A stretch of 64,000 bases of DNA from Agelaius tricolor (taxonomy: Eukaryota; Chordata; Aves; Passeriformes; Icteridae). The position numbers and the translations under genes were made by a program. Location of the stretch: positions 1,054,001 through 1,118,000 of the forward strand of contig JALJCS010000055.1 of the NCBI GenBank assembly GCA_023055355.1, written 5' to 3'. The notes beneath the pieces were generated by a model. It was not told the origin of the DNA. It did not search any database and saw only the letters and a list, made by a program, of their open reading frames with translations. Below are positions 22,501-31,304 of this stretch, piece after piece (position 1 is the first letter of the stretch; each line of letters opens with the position of its first letter).

Positions 22501-24991
22501 GCAGAAAGGCCACGGGGGAGCCCAGGCCCAGCAGGGGCAGGGGCGGGGCCAGGGGCAGGTACAGGGACGCACCTGGGCACGCTGGGGACACGGGGGGGAC
22601 CCCAGCAGCGCCCAGGGGGACGAAGCTGAGACGGTAGAGCTGCAAAAACAGCGAGATGACAGCGAGGTGACACAGGTGCCACCCCCCAGAGACAGGTGTC
22701 ACCCCCTCATCCAGGTGTGCACCCACCCAGACAGGTGTCACCCCCACCCAGGTGTGCATCCCACCCATACAGGTGTCACCCACCTCCCCCCAGACAGGTG
22801 CCACCCCCTCAGACAGGTGTCACCTCACCCAGACAGGTGCCACCCCTACCCAGACAGGTGTCAGCCCCCACAGACAGGTGTCACCCCCTCACCCAGGTGT
22901 GCACCCACCCAGACAGGTGTCACCTCACCCAGACAGGTGTCACCCCCTCAGACAAGTGTCACCCTCCCCACCCAGGTGTGCACCCAGCACCCAGGGGTCT
23001 CTCTGGCCCTTGGGAGTTTCCAGGGGGTGTCCAGGGGGGGGATCTCAGGGGTCCCTGTCCCATTGGGGGGGTCTCGGGGGTCTCTATCCCGGGGGGGGGG
23101 ATCTCGGGGGTCTCTGTCCCATTTTGGGGGTCTCTGGGTGGTCTCTGTCCCATTGGGGGGGTCTCTGGGTGGTCTCTGTCCCATTTTGGGGGTCTCTGGG
23201 TGGTCTCTGTCCCATTTTGGGGGTCTCTGGGTGGTCTCTGTCCCAAGCCCCCCCCAGGCTCACCTGCCTGCAGGAGTTGGGGTCACCTGAGCTCCCCCCT
23301 GGGCTCTCATGGGGGAATTTGGGTCACCTGGGCCATGGGAGGGGGGGGCCCTGCCCAGGTGAGCTCCGGGTTCCCCTGGGCCAGGGACAGGAGGGGTCCC
23401 AGGGTGAGGCCCCTCCAGACAGGTGTGTTCCATGTGTCCCACGTGTGCCATGTGTCCCATGTGTGCCGTGTGCGTGTCCCGTGTGTCCCACGTGTGCCAT
23501 GTGCCCCACCTGTGTGTCCTGTGTGTCCCATGCGTGTGTCCTGTGTGTCCCACGTGTGCCATGTGCCCCACCTGTGTGTCCTGTGTGTCCCATGCGTGTG
23601 TCCTCTGTGTCCCACGTGTGCCATGTGCCCCACCTGTGTGTCCTGTGTGTCCCACGTGTGCCGTGTGTCCCATGTGTCCTGTGTGTGCCATGTCTCCCAT
23701 GTATCCCACACGTCCCACGTGTCCCACCTGTCCTGTGTGCCCTGTGTGTCCCACACATCCCACATGTCCCACATGTGCCATGTGTCCTATTTGTCCCACG
23801 TGTCCCATCTGTGTGTCCTACACGTCCCATGTGTTTCACGTGTCCCACATGTCCCACCTGTCCCATGTATCCCACATGTCCCACGTGTCCTCTCTGTCCC
23901 ATGTGCACTGTGTGTCCCATGTGTGTGTCCCACATGTCCCACCTACCTCGGGGTACGCAGGCTCAGGGTAGGGGGGCGGCTGCAGCAGGGGCAGAGCCTG
24001 GGGGTACCCGGGGGGGGCCGGGGCTGGGAACAGGGGCTGGGCTGGGAACGGCCCTGGGGGGGACAGAAATGGGTCAGGAGAGCCGGGACCGAGGGCTTGG
24101 GTTGGAACTGAGCCAAAAACTGCCCTGGCAGGAAAAGGCATCGCCCCCGGGCCCTGTGCCCACCCCGGGCATCGCCCCCGGGCCCTGTGCCCCCCCCGCG
24201 CATCACTCCCGTGCCCTGTGCCCCCCGTGGGCATCAGTGCCATCGCTGCCCCTGCCGTGCATCCCCCGGGCATCAGCCCCATCAGTGCCCAAACTCTGCC
24301 TCCCCGGGCATCGCCCCCGGGCCCTGTGCCCCCCCTGGGCATCACCCCTGTGACCCCCCCCAGGTGCCATCACTGCCCTGCCGTGCACCCCCCGGGCATC
24401 ACCCCTGTGCCCCCCCGGGCATCGTCCCCGTGCCCTGTGCCCCCCCTGGGCATCAGCCCCATTACTGCCCACCCTGTGCCCTCCCCGAGCATCACCCCTG
24501 TGCCCCCCTCAGGTGCCATCACTGCCCCTGCCGTGCACCCCCCGGGCATCGCCCCCGGGCCCTGTGCCCCCCCTGGGTATCAGCCCCATCACTGCCACCC
24601 TGTGCCCCCCCAGGCAGCTCCCCCAGTGCCCCCATGGCATCAGCCCGGCCTCAGTGTCCCCCCAGCGCTGCCACGCCCCCCTCCTCCCCTCAAGGCATCG
24701 CCCCCCACTCCCCCCGATGCCTCAGAACCCCCCTACCCCTCTCATGGTATCTCCCCCCAAAGCCCCCCCCCGCGCCCCCTCCCCATGGTATCTCCCCCAG
24801 CCCCGCCTCCCGGCTCAAAGCGAGGCTGAGTACGCGTCTCCATGGCAACCCTCGCCCCGCCCCTCGCCCCGCCCCGCCCGCCCCTCACGCGCCCTTAAAG
24901 GAGCCGCGGCCCTGGGCGGCGCTCCCGGCCAGGCCCGGCGGCTCCGCTGAGGGCACCGAGGGCCCGGCCCGGCCTTGCCTTTGCCGTTCAT
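19577..24991 (-). CDS. DAZAP2: DAZAP2, DAZ-associated protein 2 (proline-rich adaptor)
   Basis: DAZAP2 is a small Pro/Tyr-rich adaptor linked to RNA granules, TGF-beta/SMURF2 and Wnt signalling. Minus-strand coding exons: 24991-24979 (MNGK + G), 24053-23947, 22639-22403, 19702-19577 (stop TGA 19579-19577). Total 483 nt, 160 residues; human has 168. Recognition rests on FPAQPLFPAPAPPGYPQ, LYRLSFVPLGAAGVPP, PGASLYLPLAPPLP, SPVLLEGGLDSAARLGTGG and PPPAGCPAGAAPVPVPPG ending GGFGLW; the human end is GGYTIW. All phases agree. The first intron starts with GC rather than GT. The sequence is unusually diverged for a protein that is nearly invariant in mammals, with Pro/Gly/Ala replacements consistent with GC pressure. 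The PPAY motif reads EPAY, while PPPY lies eight residues earlier. Introns are filled with minisatellites. Confidence 0.92.
19715..20460. repeat. GGTCACTGTCGTGATAGGGGA minisatellite
   Basis: About 30 units of 22-26 bp (GATAGGGGAGGGGTCACTGTC and variants with CATCTTCAC) lie in the last DAZAP2 intron, starting only about 12 bp from the acceptor at 19703. The acceptor side of the intron is therefore almost wholly repeat. Confidence 0.93.
20640..20810. repeat. CACCTGTGCTGTGACATG repeats
   Basis: Short units CTGTCACCTGTGCTGTGACAT with GGGACAC variants, within the last DAZAP2 intron. The array is degenerate and small. Confidence 0.75.
20893..21560. repeat. AGCATGGACAGGTG minisatellite
   Basis: About 45 units of 14-15 bp (AGCATGGACAGGTG, AGCAGGGCCAGGTG), with a 57-bp higher-order unit ending GCAGGGCCAGCATGG near 21110-21310. 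The + strand contains AG|GTGAGC donor-like strings in most units, but the host gene DAZAP2 is on the minus strand, so they are antisense to it. Confidence 0.93.
21600..22402. repeat. DAZAP2: Tandem array derived from the DAZAP2 exon 3 donor junction
   Basis: Units of about 70-140 bp on the minus strand contain GGTGGCACTGCCAGCATCCAG followed by GTGA. This is the 3' end of coding exon 3 (22403-22639) plus its splice donor. Near copies occur around 21760, 21830, 21900, 21960, 22050, 22130, 22195, 22270 and 22340, joined by CCCACAGATCCACCTG segments. The junction has been copied repeatedly into its own intron, so many decoy donors follow the real one. Confidence 0.85.
22660..22985. repeat. CAGACAGGTGTCACCCCC minisatellite
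   Basis: Units of 18-24 bp (ACCCAGACAGGTGTCACC, CCAGGTGTGCACCCACC) lie directly upstream (minus sense) of DAZAP2 exon 3. About 17 units are seen. Confidence 0.9.
23030..23250. repeat. GGTCTCTGTCCCATTTTGGGG minisatellite
   Basis: Units of about 31-33 bp (GGGGGTCTCTGGGTGGTCTCTGTCCCATT) with about seven copies in DAZAP2 intron 2. A related unit (GTCTCTGTCCCATTGTGAGG) appears near 28180-28230. Confidence 0.88.
23420..23945. repeat. CCCATGTGTGCC/TGTGTCC repeat
   Basis: CA/TG-rich units (GTGTCCCACGTGTGCCATGT) with a higher-order unit of about 63 bp near 23500-23650. It runs to within a few bases of the DAZAP2 exon 2 donor (23946). Confidence 0.9.
24130..24610. repeat. GGGCATCGCCCCCGGGCCCTG minisatellite
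   Basis: Units CCCCGGGCATCACCCCTGTG, CATCGCCCCCGGGCCCTGTG and CCCATCACTGCC alternate in DAZAP2 intron 1, decaying toward 24800. Confidence 0.88.
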
Positions 24992-25200
24992 GGCGGCGGC
25001 GGCTCCCGCGGGCACGGCGCGGGACGAGGCGGAGGAGGAGGAGGAGGCGGGGGCGGCCCGTGGGGGAGGGTGAGGGACGGGGCAGGAAGCGGGACAGGAA
25101 GGGAGCGTCGTGACGTCATCGCGCTCGGGGCGGGGCCACGCGCTCTTAAAGGGACCGCGGGAAACGTTGGGGGAGGAAATGAGGGCGGGTCCTAAAGGGG
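24815..25200 (-). promoter_or_regulatory. DAZAP2: DAZAP2 CpG-rich promoter with perfect CRE and GC box
   Basis: CpG-dense sequence surrounds the start codon (24991-24989). Upstream in minus sense lie a full palindromic CRE, TGACGTCA, at 25111-25118 and an Sp1-type GGGGCGGGGCC at 25127-25137. Two copies of a CTTAAAGG string (near 24895 and 25146) flank them. The design is that of a TATA-less housekeeping promoter, as expected for a broadly expressed gene. Confidence 0.7.
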
Positions 25201-25224
25201 GCGGGGTCACGATGGGAGGGGCTG

Positions 25225-25370
25225 GAGGGGAGGGGTCCCTAAACAGGGTCTGGGGTCCTTAAGCGGGGTCAGGGGTCCTTAAGCGGGGTCAGGGGGCCCA
25301 AACAGGGTCGGGGGGCCCTAAATAGGTCTGGGAGTCCCAAAAAGGGCCTGGGGGTCTCTAAACAAGGTCT
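25225..25370. repeat. GGGGTCCTTAAGCGGGGTC short tandem repeat
   Basis: Five to seven degenerate units of about 25 bp (CCTTAAGCGGGGTCAGGGGT, CTAAACAGGGTCTGGGGT) lie upstream of the DAZAP2 promoter. Confidence 0.75.
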
Positions 25371-25374
25371 GGAG

Positions 25375-26165
25375 TTCTATATTTGAGCATTAATAAGAAT
25401 TTATTAATAAGAATAAGAATTTAATATTAAAAATATAACATGAGAATTTCATATAAATTGCAGTTAAAATAAATATTTATAAAGTATTTATAAAATATCT
25501 ATACAACCTTTAGAGGTATATAATACATACTAGAATAATATATAAATATAGTAAATAACGTTAAAATATTAATACAATAGTGTAGCGTATAATATATAGA
25601 AATAAATATTAATAAGGATTAATGAATAAGACACTATATTAATTACTGTAATAATATATTAGTACAAAAATCATAATTATCATTAATATATAAATATTTT
25701 ATTGCATAATATATAGATATATGTATCTATTTAATATATAATATAAAATGTATTTTATATTTTTTATTTATTTTCTATTTATTTATATTTATATATTTAA
25801 ATGTATAATATAGTAATAGATTATATACATTCTATAAAATATAAATATTTAATAAATTGAATAAATAAAAATATAATAAATAAAAATATATAATATAAAT
25901 ATATATATTTAAATATATTACTATATATATATGGATATATGCCAATAAATTTTTATATAAATGCACAATACATAGCATAATAGTATAATATATTTTTAAA
26001 AATTCAACAAATCTGATAAAATAAGGGAATATATAGTACATAAATTAAATATAATGTGTATCACACTTATATAAATAATATATTATATTATTATATTATT
26101 ATATTATATAATTATAGTTAAAATTATAATTGTGTATATATATATATATTATTACATATGAATAA
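25375..26165. repeat. AT-rich low-complexity island
   Basis: Nearly pure A/T for about 780 bp (ATATAAATATTTAATA strings) between two GC-rich promoter areas. No open frame looks real. It resembles the island at 1450-2110 and may be a recurrent feature of this chromosome. Confidence 0.8.
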
Positions 26166-26299
26166 TCCATGTATCTCTGTATGATTAAAGAGCCCCCTTA
26201 GGTTGTGAAATGCCCCCTGAAAGTCTCAAATTCCCATTTTTGGGGGGGATTTTTTTCTCCCCGCATTCCGCCCCCACTTTCAGGACTCAAATCTCTCCT

Positions 26300-27040
26300 T
26301 TTCCTCCCGCTCATGAATAATGCAGCAGCTGCGGCATGAATATGCAAATGAGCCTGCTGGCCGTGGGGTGTGCTCATGAATAATTCATGAGGGGAAATGT
26401 TCCTCACCCTCAGAAGGCGCAGAAACGGAAAAAAATTCGGATTTACCTTCAAAGGGGGAGGGGGCGGGCGGGAGACACCGAGCTGCGCTTAGACCCCGCT
26501 TAGAGACCCCAGACTCATTTAGGGACCCCCAGATCCCGCTTAGGGACCCCAGACTCATTTAGGGACCCCCAGACCCCGCCTAGGACCCCCAGACTCTGCT
26601 TAGGGATCCCCAGACCCGTTTAAAGACCTCCAAACCCGTTTAGGAACCCCAGACCCATTTAAGGATCCCCAGACCCATTTAAAGACCCCCAGACTCGCTT
26701 AGGGACCCCAAACCCATTTAAGGACCCCCAGACCCATTTAGGGGCGCCCCTCCCTCCATCCCTCAAGCCCCCCCACTGAGTCTTTGTTAATTAAAATCCG
26801 CCCCCCCACCCGAGCTGTTTTCCTTTCCCCCGTACGCAAAACCATTCGCTCTATGCAAATGTATGCAAATGAGCCCGGGATTTAACTAGCTGTAGGTATT
26901 TAACGATTCGGATTAAATATTCATAATCACGGCAGCGCGTATGCAAATGAGCCCTGCAGAACTGGGCCGCGGCCGCCTATAACAGGTGCACCTGGGCTAA
27001 TTAGAATATTAATGAATATTAATGATATTAATGAGGAGGG
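26300..27040 (+). promoter_or_regulatory. POU6F1: Octamer/POU-motif cluster upstream of POU6F1
   Basis: The octamer ATGCAAAT occurs at 26342-26349, 26853-26860, 26863-26870 and 26941-26948; three of the four extend to ATGCAAATGAGCC. A perfect palindrome CTCATGAAT-A-ATTCATGAG lies at 26373-26391, with another GCTCATGAATAATG at about 26310. TATTAATGAGG (about 27026-27036) contains TAATGAG, the type of site reported for POU6 proteins. These sites sit in A/T-richer single-copy DNA, split by a short array, 2.1-2.8 kb before the putative POU6F1 first exon. An auto- or cross-regulated POU enhancer is an inference. Confidence 0.6.
26485..26750. repeat. GACCCCCAGACCCATTTAGG minisatellite
   Basis: About 11 units of 24 bp (CATTTAGGGACCCCCAGACC). 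It lies inside the octamer cluster and separates its two halves. TTTAGGG strings are part of the unit and are not telomeric. Confidence 0.9.
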
Positions 27041-27109
27041 GTCGGGCTGGCTCTGGGGTCATTAATATTGGGTCCTGTCCCCCCAGCCCCTGTCCCCTTT
27101 GTCCCCTCT

Positions 27110-27840
27110 CGTCTCGGGGGTCCTGCGGTTTTGGGGGGGTCTGGAATTGGGGATTTGGGGTTTTGGGGGGGGTCTGGATTTGGGGTTTGGGGGGCTCTGG
27201 AATTGGGGATTTGGGGTTTTGGGGGGTCTGGAATTGGCGGTCTGGGCTTTTGCGGGGGTCCTGGATTGGGGATCCGGGGTTTGGGGGGTCCTGGCACTCC
27301 GGGTCTGGGGTTTTGGGGGGGGTCTGGAATTCGGGGTTCAGGGTTTGGGGCGTCCTGGATTGAGGATCCGGGGGGTCCGGGATTGGGGATTTGGGGTTTT
27401 GGGGGGGTCTGGAATTGGCAGTCTGGGCTTTGAGGGAGGTCCTGGATTAGGGGGGTCCGGGATTGGGTATCTTGGTTTTGGGGGGTCCTGGCACATCGGG
27501 TCTGGGGGTTTGGGGGGGTCCTGGATTGAGGATTGGGGTTTTGGGGGGGTCCTGAGACTTCGGGGTCTGGGGTTTAGGGGATCCTGGATTGGGGATCCGG
27601 GTTTTGGGGGGTCCTGGCACTCTGGGTCTGGGGTTTTGGGGGGTTCTGGATTGGGGGTTTGGGGTGTGGAAGGTCCTGGATTGGGGATCCAGGGTTTCGG
27701 GGGGTCCTGGATTGGGGATCCGGGCTTTGGGGGGTCTTGGCACTCTGGGTCTGGAGTTTTGAGGGGTCTCAGATTGGAGATCCGGGGTTTGGGGGGTCCT
27801 GGCACTTCGGGTCTAGGTTTTGTGGGGTTTCTGGGCCGGT
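27110..27840. repeat. GGGGTCTGGATTGGGGATTTGG minisatellite
   Basis: Units of 36-40 bp (GGGGGGTCCTGGATTGGGGA, TCCGGGGTTTTGG) for about 700 bp between the octamer cluster and the POU6F1 promoter. The + strand is strongly G/T-rich. Confidence 0.92.
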
Positions 27841-28289
27841 AACCTCTGATTTGGGGGTCTTGGAGCTGGAGGTGGTTCTGATGCTGGGCAGGGTCTCTGG
27901 TTTTGGGGTTCCAGGGCTGAGGAGGCCTCTGCAGCTCGGGGGTCTCTGTTTTGGGGTTTCTGGTTCTGGGGGTGTCCCTGGTGCCTTAGACCCGGGGGGG
28001 GCTCTGGGGTGTCCCTCTGTTGTGAGGGGGGGGTCGCTGCCTCGGGGGGGTCTTTGGGCCCGGGGGCATCTGGGGAGCCTCTGGATTTTGGGGGCTCCTG
28101 GAGGGGTCTCCGGCTCTGGGGTCTCTCTGGCCCCGGGGGGCTCTGGCTCGGGGGTTTCCAGAGGGCGTCCAGGGGGATCTCGGGGGTCTCTGTCCCATTG
28201 TGAGGGGGTCTCTGGATGGTCTCTGTCCCGAGCATCTCTGGGCTCTTGGGATCTCTGCCCCAGTTGGGGTGGGGGGATGTTTCTGGATA

Positions 28290-29030
28290 GTCCCAGGGTC
28301 TCTGCCCCGGGTCCCTCTCCCGGGTCCCTCTGCCGGGTCCCTGTCCCGGGGGTTTCAGGGGATCTCTGTCACGAGGGTCTCTGGGGTCCCTGTTCGGGAG
28401 TGCCTGTCCCGGGGTCCCTCTCCCGGGTCCCTCTCCCGGGTTCCTCTCCCGGTGTCGCTCTCCTGGGTCCCTGTCCCGGGATCCCTGTCCCGGGGTTTCT
28501 CTCAGGGGTCCCTGTCCCGGGTTCCTCTCCCGGGTTCTCTGTCCCTGGTCCCTGTCCCGTGTCCCTCTCCCGGGCTCTCTGTCCTTGGTCCCTCTCCCGG
28601 GTCCCTCTCCCGGGGTTTCTCTCCCAGGTCTCTGTCCCTGGGTCTCTGTCCCTGGGTCTCTGTCCCTGGTCCCTCTCCCGGGCTCTCTGTCCCGTGTCCC
28701 TCTCCCGTGTCCCGGTCCCGGGCTCTCTGTCCCTGGTCCCTGTCCCGTGTCCCTCTCCCGGGTCCCTCTCCCGGGTCTCTGTCCCGTGTCCCTCTCCCGG
28801 GCTCTCTGTCCCTGGTCCCTGCCCCGTGTCCCTGTCCCAGGTCCCTCTCCCGGGGTTTCTCTCCCGGGCTCTCTGTCCCTGGTCCCTGTCCCGTGTCCCT
28901 CACCCGGGTCCCTCTCCCGGGGTTTCTCTCCCGTGTCCCTGTCCCGTGTCCCTCTCCCGGGTCCCTCTCCCTGGTCCCTGTCCCGTGTCCCTCTCCCTGG
29001 TCCCTGTCCCGTGTCCCTCTCCCGGCTGCC
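28290..29030. repeat. CCCGGGTCCCTCTCCCGGGT minisatellite
   Basis: About 60 units of 12 bp (GTCCCTGTCCCG, GTCCCTCTCCCG, GGCTCTCTGTCC) run up to the POU6F1 CpG island. The minus strand is G-rich here, while the + strand becomes G-rich after the first exon, so the skew flips across the putative start site. Confidence 0.92.
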
Positions 29031-29034
29031 CCGG

Positions 29035-29396
29035 GCCGTGCGCGTTGTCGCTCGCAGCGCCCCCAGCGGCGGCGGGCGGCACGGCGCCTGCGGCAGCGGC
29101 CTGCGCATAAATTATGTTCATGACGCAGCAGCCCCGAAACCCCGGGAAGCGCCGCGGCTCCCCCGGCGGGACCCCCGCGGCACCGAGCCCCCCGTGACCC
29201 GCCCCCCCCGGCACCGAGCCCCCCGTGACCGCCCCCGCCGGCCCGGACCCGGCCCGGGCTCCCGGGGCCGCCGCCGCCCCCCGCCCCTTTGTGCCGCCGC
29301 CTCCGTCGCCGCCGCGGCGATCGCGGGAGCGGCGAGAGCGGCGGGGACCCCCCCCGGCCCCCCCGGGGCTCCCCCGGACCCCCGACCCCCGGCTCG
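29035..29396 (+). promoter_or_regulatory. POU6F1: POU6F1 CpG-island promoter and putative untranslated exon 1
   Basis: A CpG-dense block ends at a consensus donor, CTCG|GTGAGTG, at 29396/29397. It contains CATAAATTATGTTCATGACG (about 29105-29124), a homeodomain-like element, and is followed at 29445-29488 by TATGCAATGGCGTAATTAGC and further A/T homeodomain sites. No plausible long coding frame continues into POU6F1, so the exon is taken as 5' UTR. The transcription start is not determinable from sequence. Confidence 0.55.
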
Positions 29397-29489
29397 GTGA
29401 GTGCGGGGCCGGGGCGGGCGGGGGGCGGCGGGCCCGGCGCGGTGAATATGCAATGGCGTAATTAGCATAATTTATATATTTATGATAAA

Positions 29490-31170
29490 GAGCGCTGGGG
29501 GGGGCGGGGAAGGGGAGAAAACGGCGGAAAACGGGGGACAGCGAGGGGGGGGGGCAGCGGGATTTGGGGGGGAAAGGGGGGTCAGGGGAGATTTGGGAGG
29601 CAGGGGGGCTCGGAGCGGGGCGGGGGGGCCGGGAGGGGAACTGGGGAGAACTGGGAGGAACTGGGGAGAGACGCGCAGGAACTGGGGGGCTTGGAACGGT
29701 GGGGACTGGGGGGGATCGGGGGGTGCCAGGGGGGGACCCCGGCTTAGGGGACACCCCTGGGGGAACCCCGGAACTGGGGGGGCAGGGAAGGAGGGGCTGG
29801 AGAGCCCCGGGGCAGGGATGTCCGGGGGGGGCAGGGGGATTTGGGGACACAGGGCGGGGTTTGGGGCAGTTTTGGGGTCCTGCCAAGGGTGGGGGGGCAA
29901 AGAGACCCAGCGGGATTTGGGGGGGGGGGGGGGGGCAGAGGGGCTTGGGGGGAACTGGGCAGAGCTGGGGGGACACGAAGGCTCCGAGTGGGGGCAGGTG
30001 GGAGCGGAGGGCACCTCGCACAGTTGGGGTCCCTGGGGGCACCCCGGAATTGGGGAGGGGGGGGGGGGTCCGTGAAGGGGGGGAATGGAGAACTGGGGGG
30101 GGCAGAGAACGGGGGTGACCGCCCTGAGCGGGGCATGAGGAATTTGGGGGGGCGGGGGTGGATTTTGGGGTGTAGGAGAGGAGAACAGTGCTGAGGGGGG
30201 CAGGACATTGTGGGGGTCCTGGGGGGGTCCAAGGGGGATTTGGGGGGGAAAGACAGATGGGGGGGGTCTGTGGGGCTTGGAGAGGGTGCTGAGTGTGTGG
30301 GGGAAACTGGGGGGACATCACGAGTTGGGGGGCACAGAAATGGGGGGTGAGGGGGACCTCGGCTAAGGGGGGGGTCCCGGGAACACCCCTCAATTTTGGG
30401 GTCCAGCAAGGGGCAGGAGGGGCTGGAGAGCCCCGGGGCAGGGAAGGGGGATCGGGGGGGCAGGAGAGGAGACACGGGGTGAGGGGCTGGGGACAGTTTT
30501 GGGGTCCTGCCCGAGGAGGGGCCGCCGGGAATGGGGGGGCAAAGGCAGTTTGGGGGTCAGAGAGGCTTTGGGGGGGTCTGGGGGGGAACTGGGGAGAACC
30601 GGGGGGACACGAAGGCTCTGAGTGGGGGCAGAGGGGGGTGGTGAGGATCTAGGGGGACCTTTGGGTTAGTGAGGGTCCCTGGGTCACCCCGGAACTGGGC
30701 GGGGGCGGTCAGGGAAATGGGAGGAGGGGGCTGGAGACCCCTGGGGCAGGGAAGGGGGGGTCTCTGCCCAGGTGGGGGGGGCAGGAGGAGTTCGAGGGAA
30801 GTTTTGGGGTGCAGGAGAAGAGAAACAGGGCAGAGGGGGGCAGGACGGTACTGGGGTCCTGTTGGGAACCCCAAAGGGGATTTGGGGGGAAAGGCTGGGC
30901 AGGGGAATTGCAGGGGGTACCAAGGTCTGAGGGGCTAAGGAAGGTGGGGGGGGGGGGTCCAAGGACATTTTGGAGTGCTGCAGAACGGGGGGGGGGGGGC
31001 ACTGTGAGGGTTTGGGGGCACCGAGCACCCCATAGAGGGGGCATTGCCCCCACAGCCACACTGAGCCCCTCCTTTGGTGGTTTTGGGGTGGGGGGACCTT
31101 CCCTGGGAGCTGCGCTGGGATGGGGGCAACGGGGGGTCCTCACTTTGGGGGGGAGGAAGGGGGTGGGGCT
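29490..31170 (+). repeat. POU6F1: G-rich, G-quadruplex-prone first intron of POU6F1
   Basis: For about 1.7 kb the + strand is dominated by runs of 4-17 G with A/C spacers (GGGGGGGGCAGAGGGG types), with a very strong G-over-C skew beginning just past the CpG-island donor. A loose unit of about 500 bp recurs (ACTGGGGAGAACTGGG, CACGAAGGCTC..GAGTGGGGGCA near 29975 and 30610). Confidence 0.85.
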
Positions 31171-31304
31171 GTGTTGTCCTGTGCCCCCCAAACCTGTCCT
31201 CAGCCCCTCCATCCATGGCCATCCCAGGGGGACTCTTGTGTTCTTCAACCCCTGCACCCCATGTGAGCCCCCCAAAGGAACAGAGGGGGCACAGCACTGA
31301 CCCC

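Noticed and set aside
26485..26750. Interstitial telomere repeat because of TTTAGGG strings
   Set aside because: TTTAGGG occurs once per 24-bp unit within CATTTAGGGACCCCC and never in tandem TTAGGG form.
27659..29123. Long + and - strand frames near the POU6F1 promoter (300-480 codons)
   Set aside because: They are translations of the GTCCCTCTCCCGGG and GGGGTCTGGATT arrays and occur on both strands at once.
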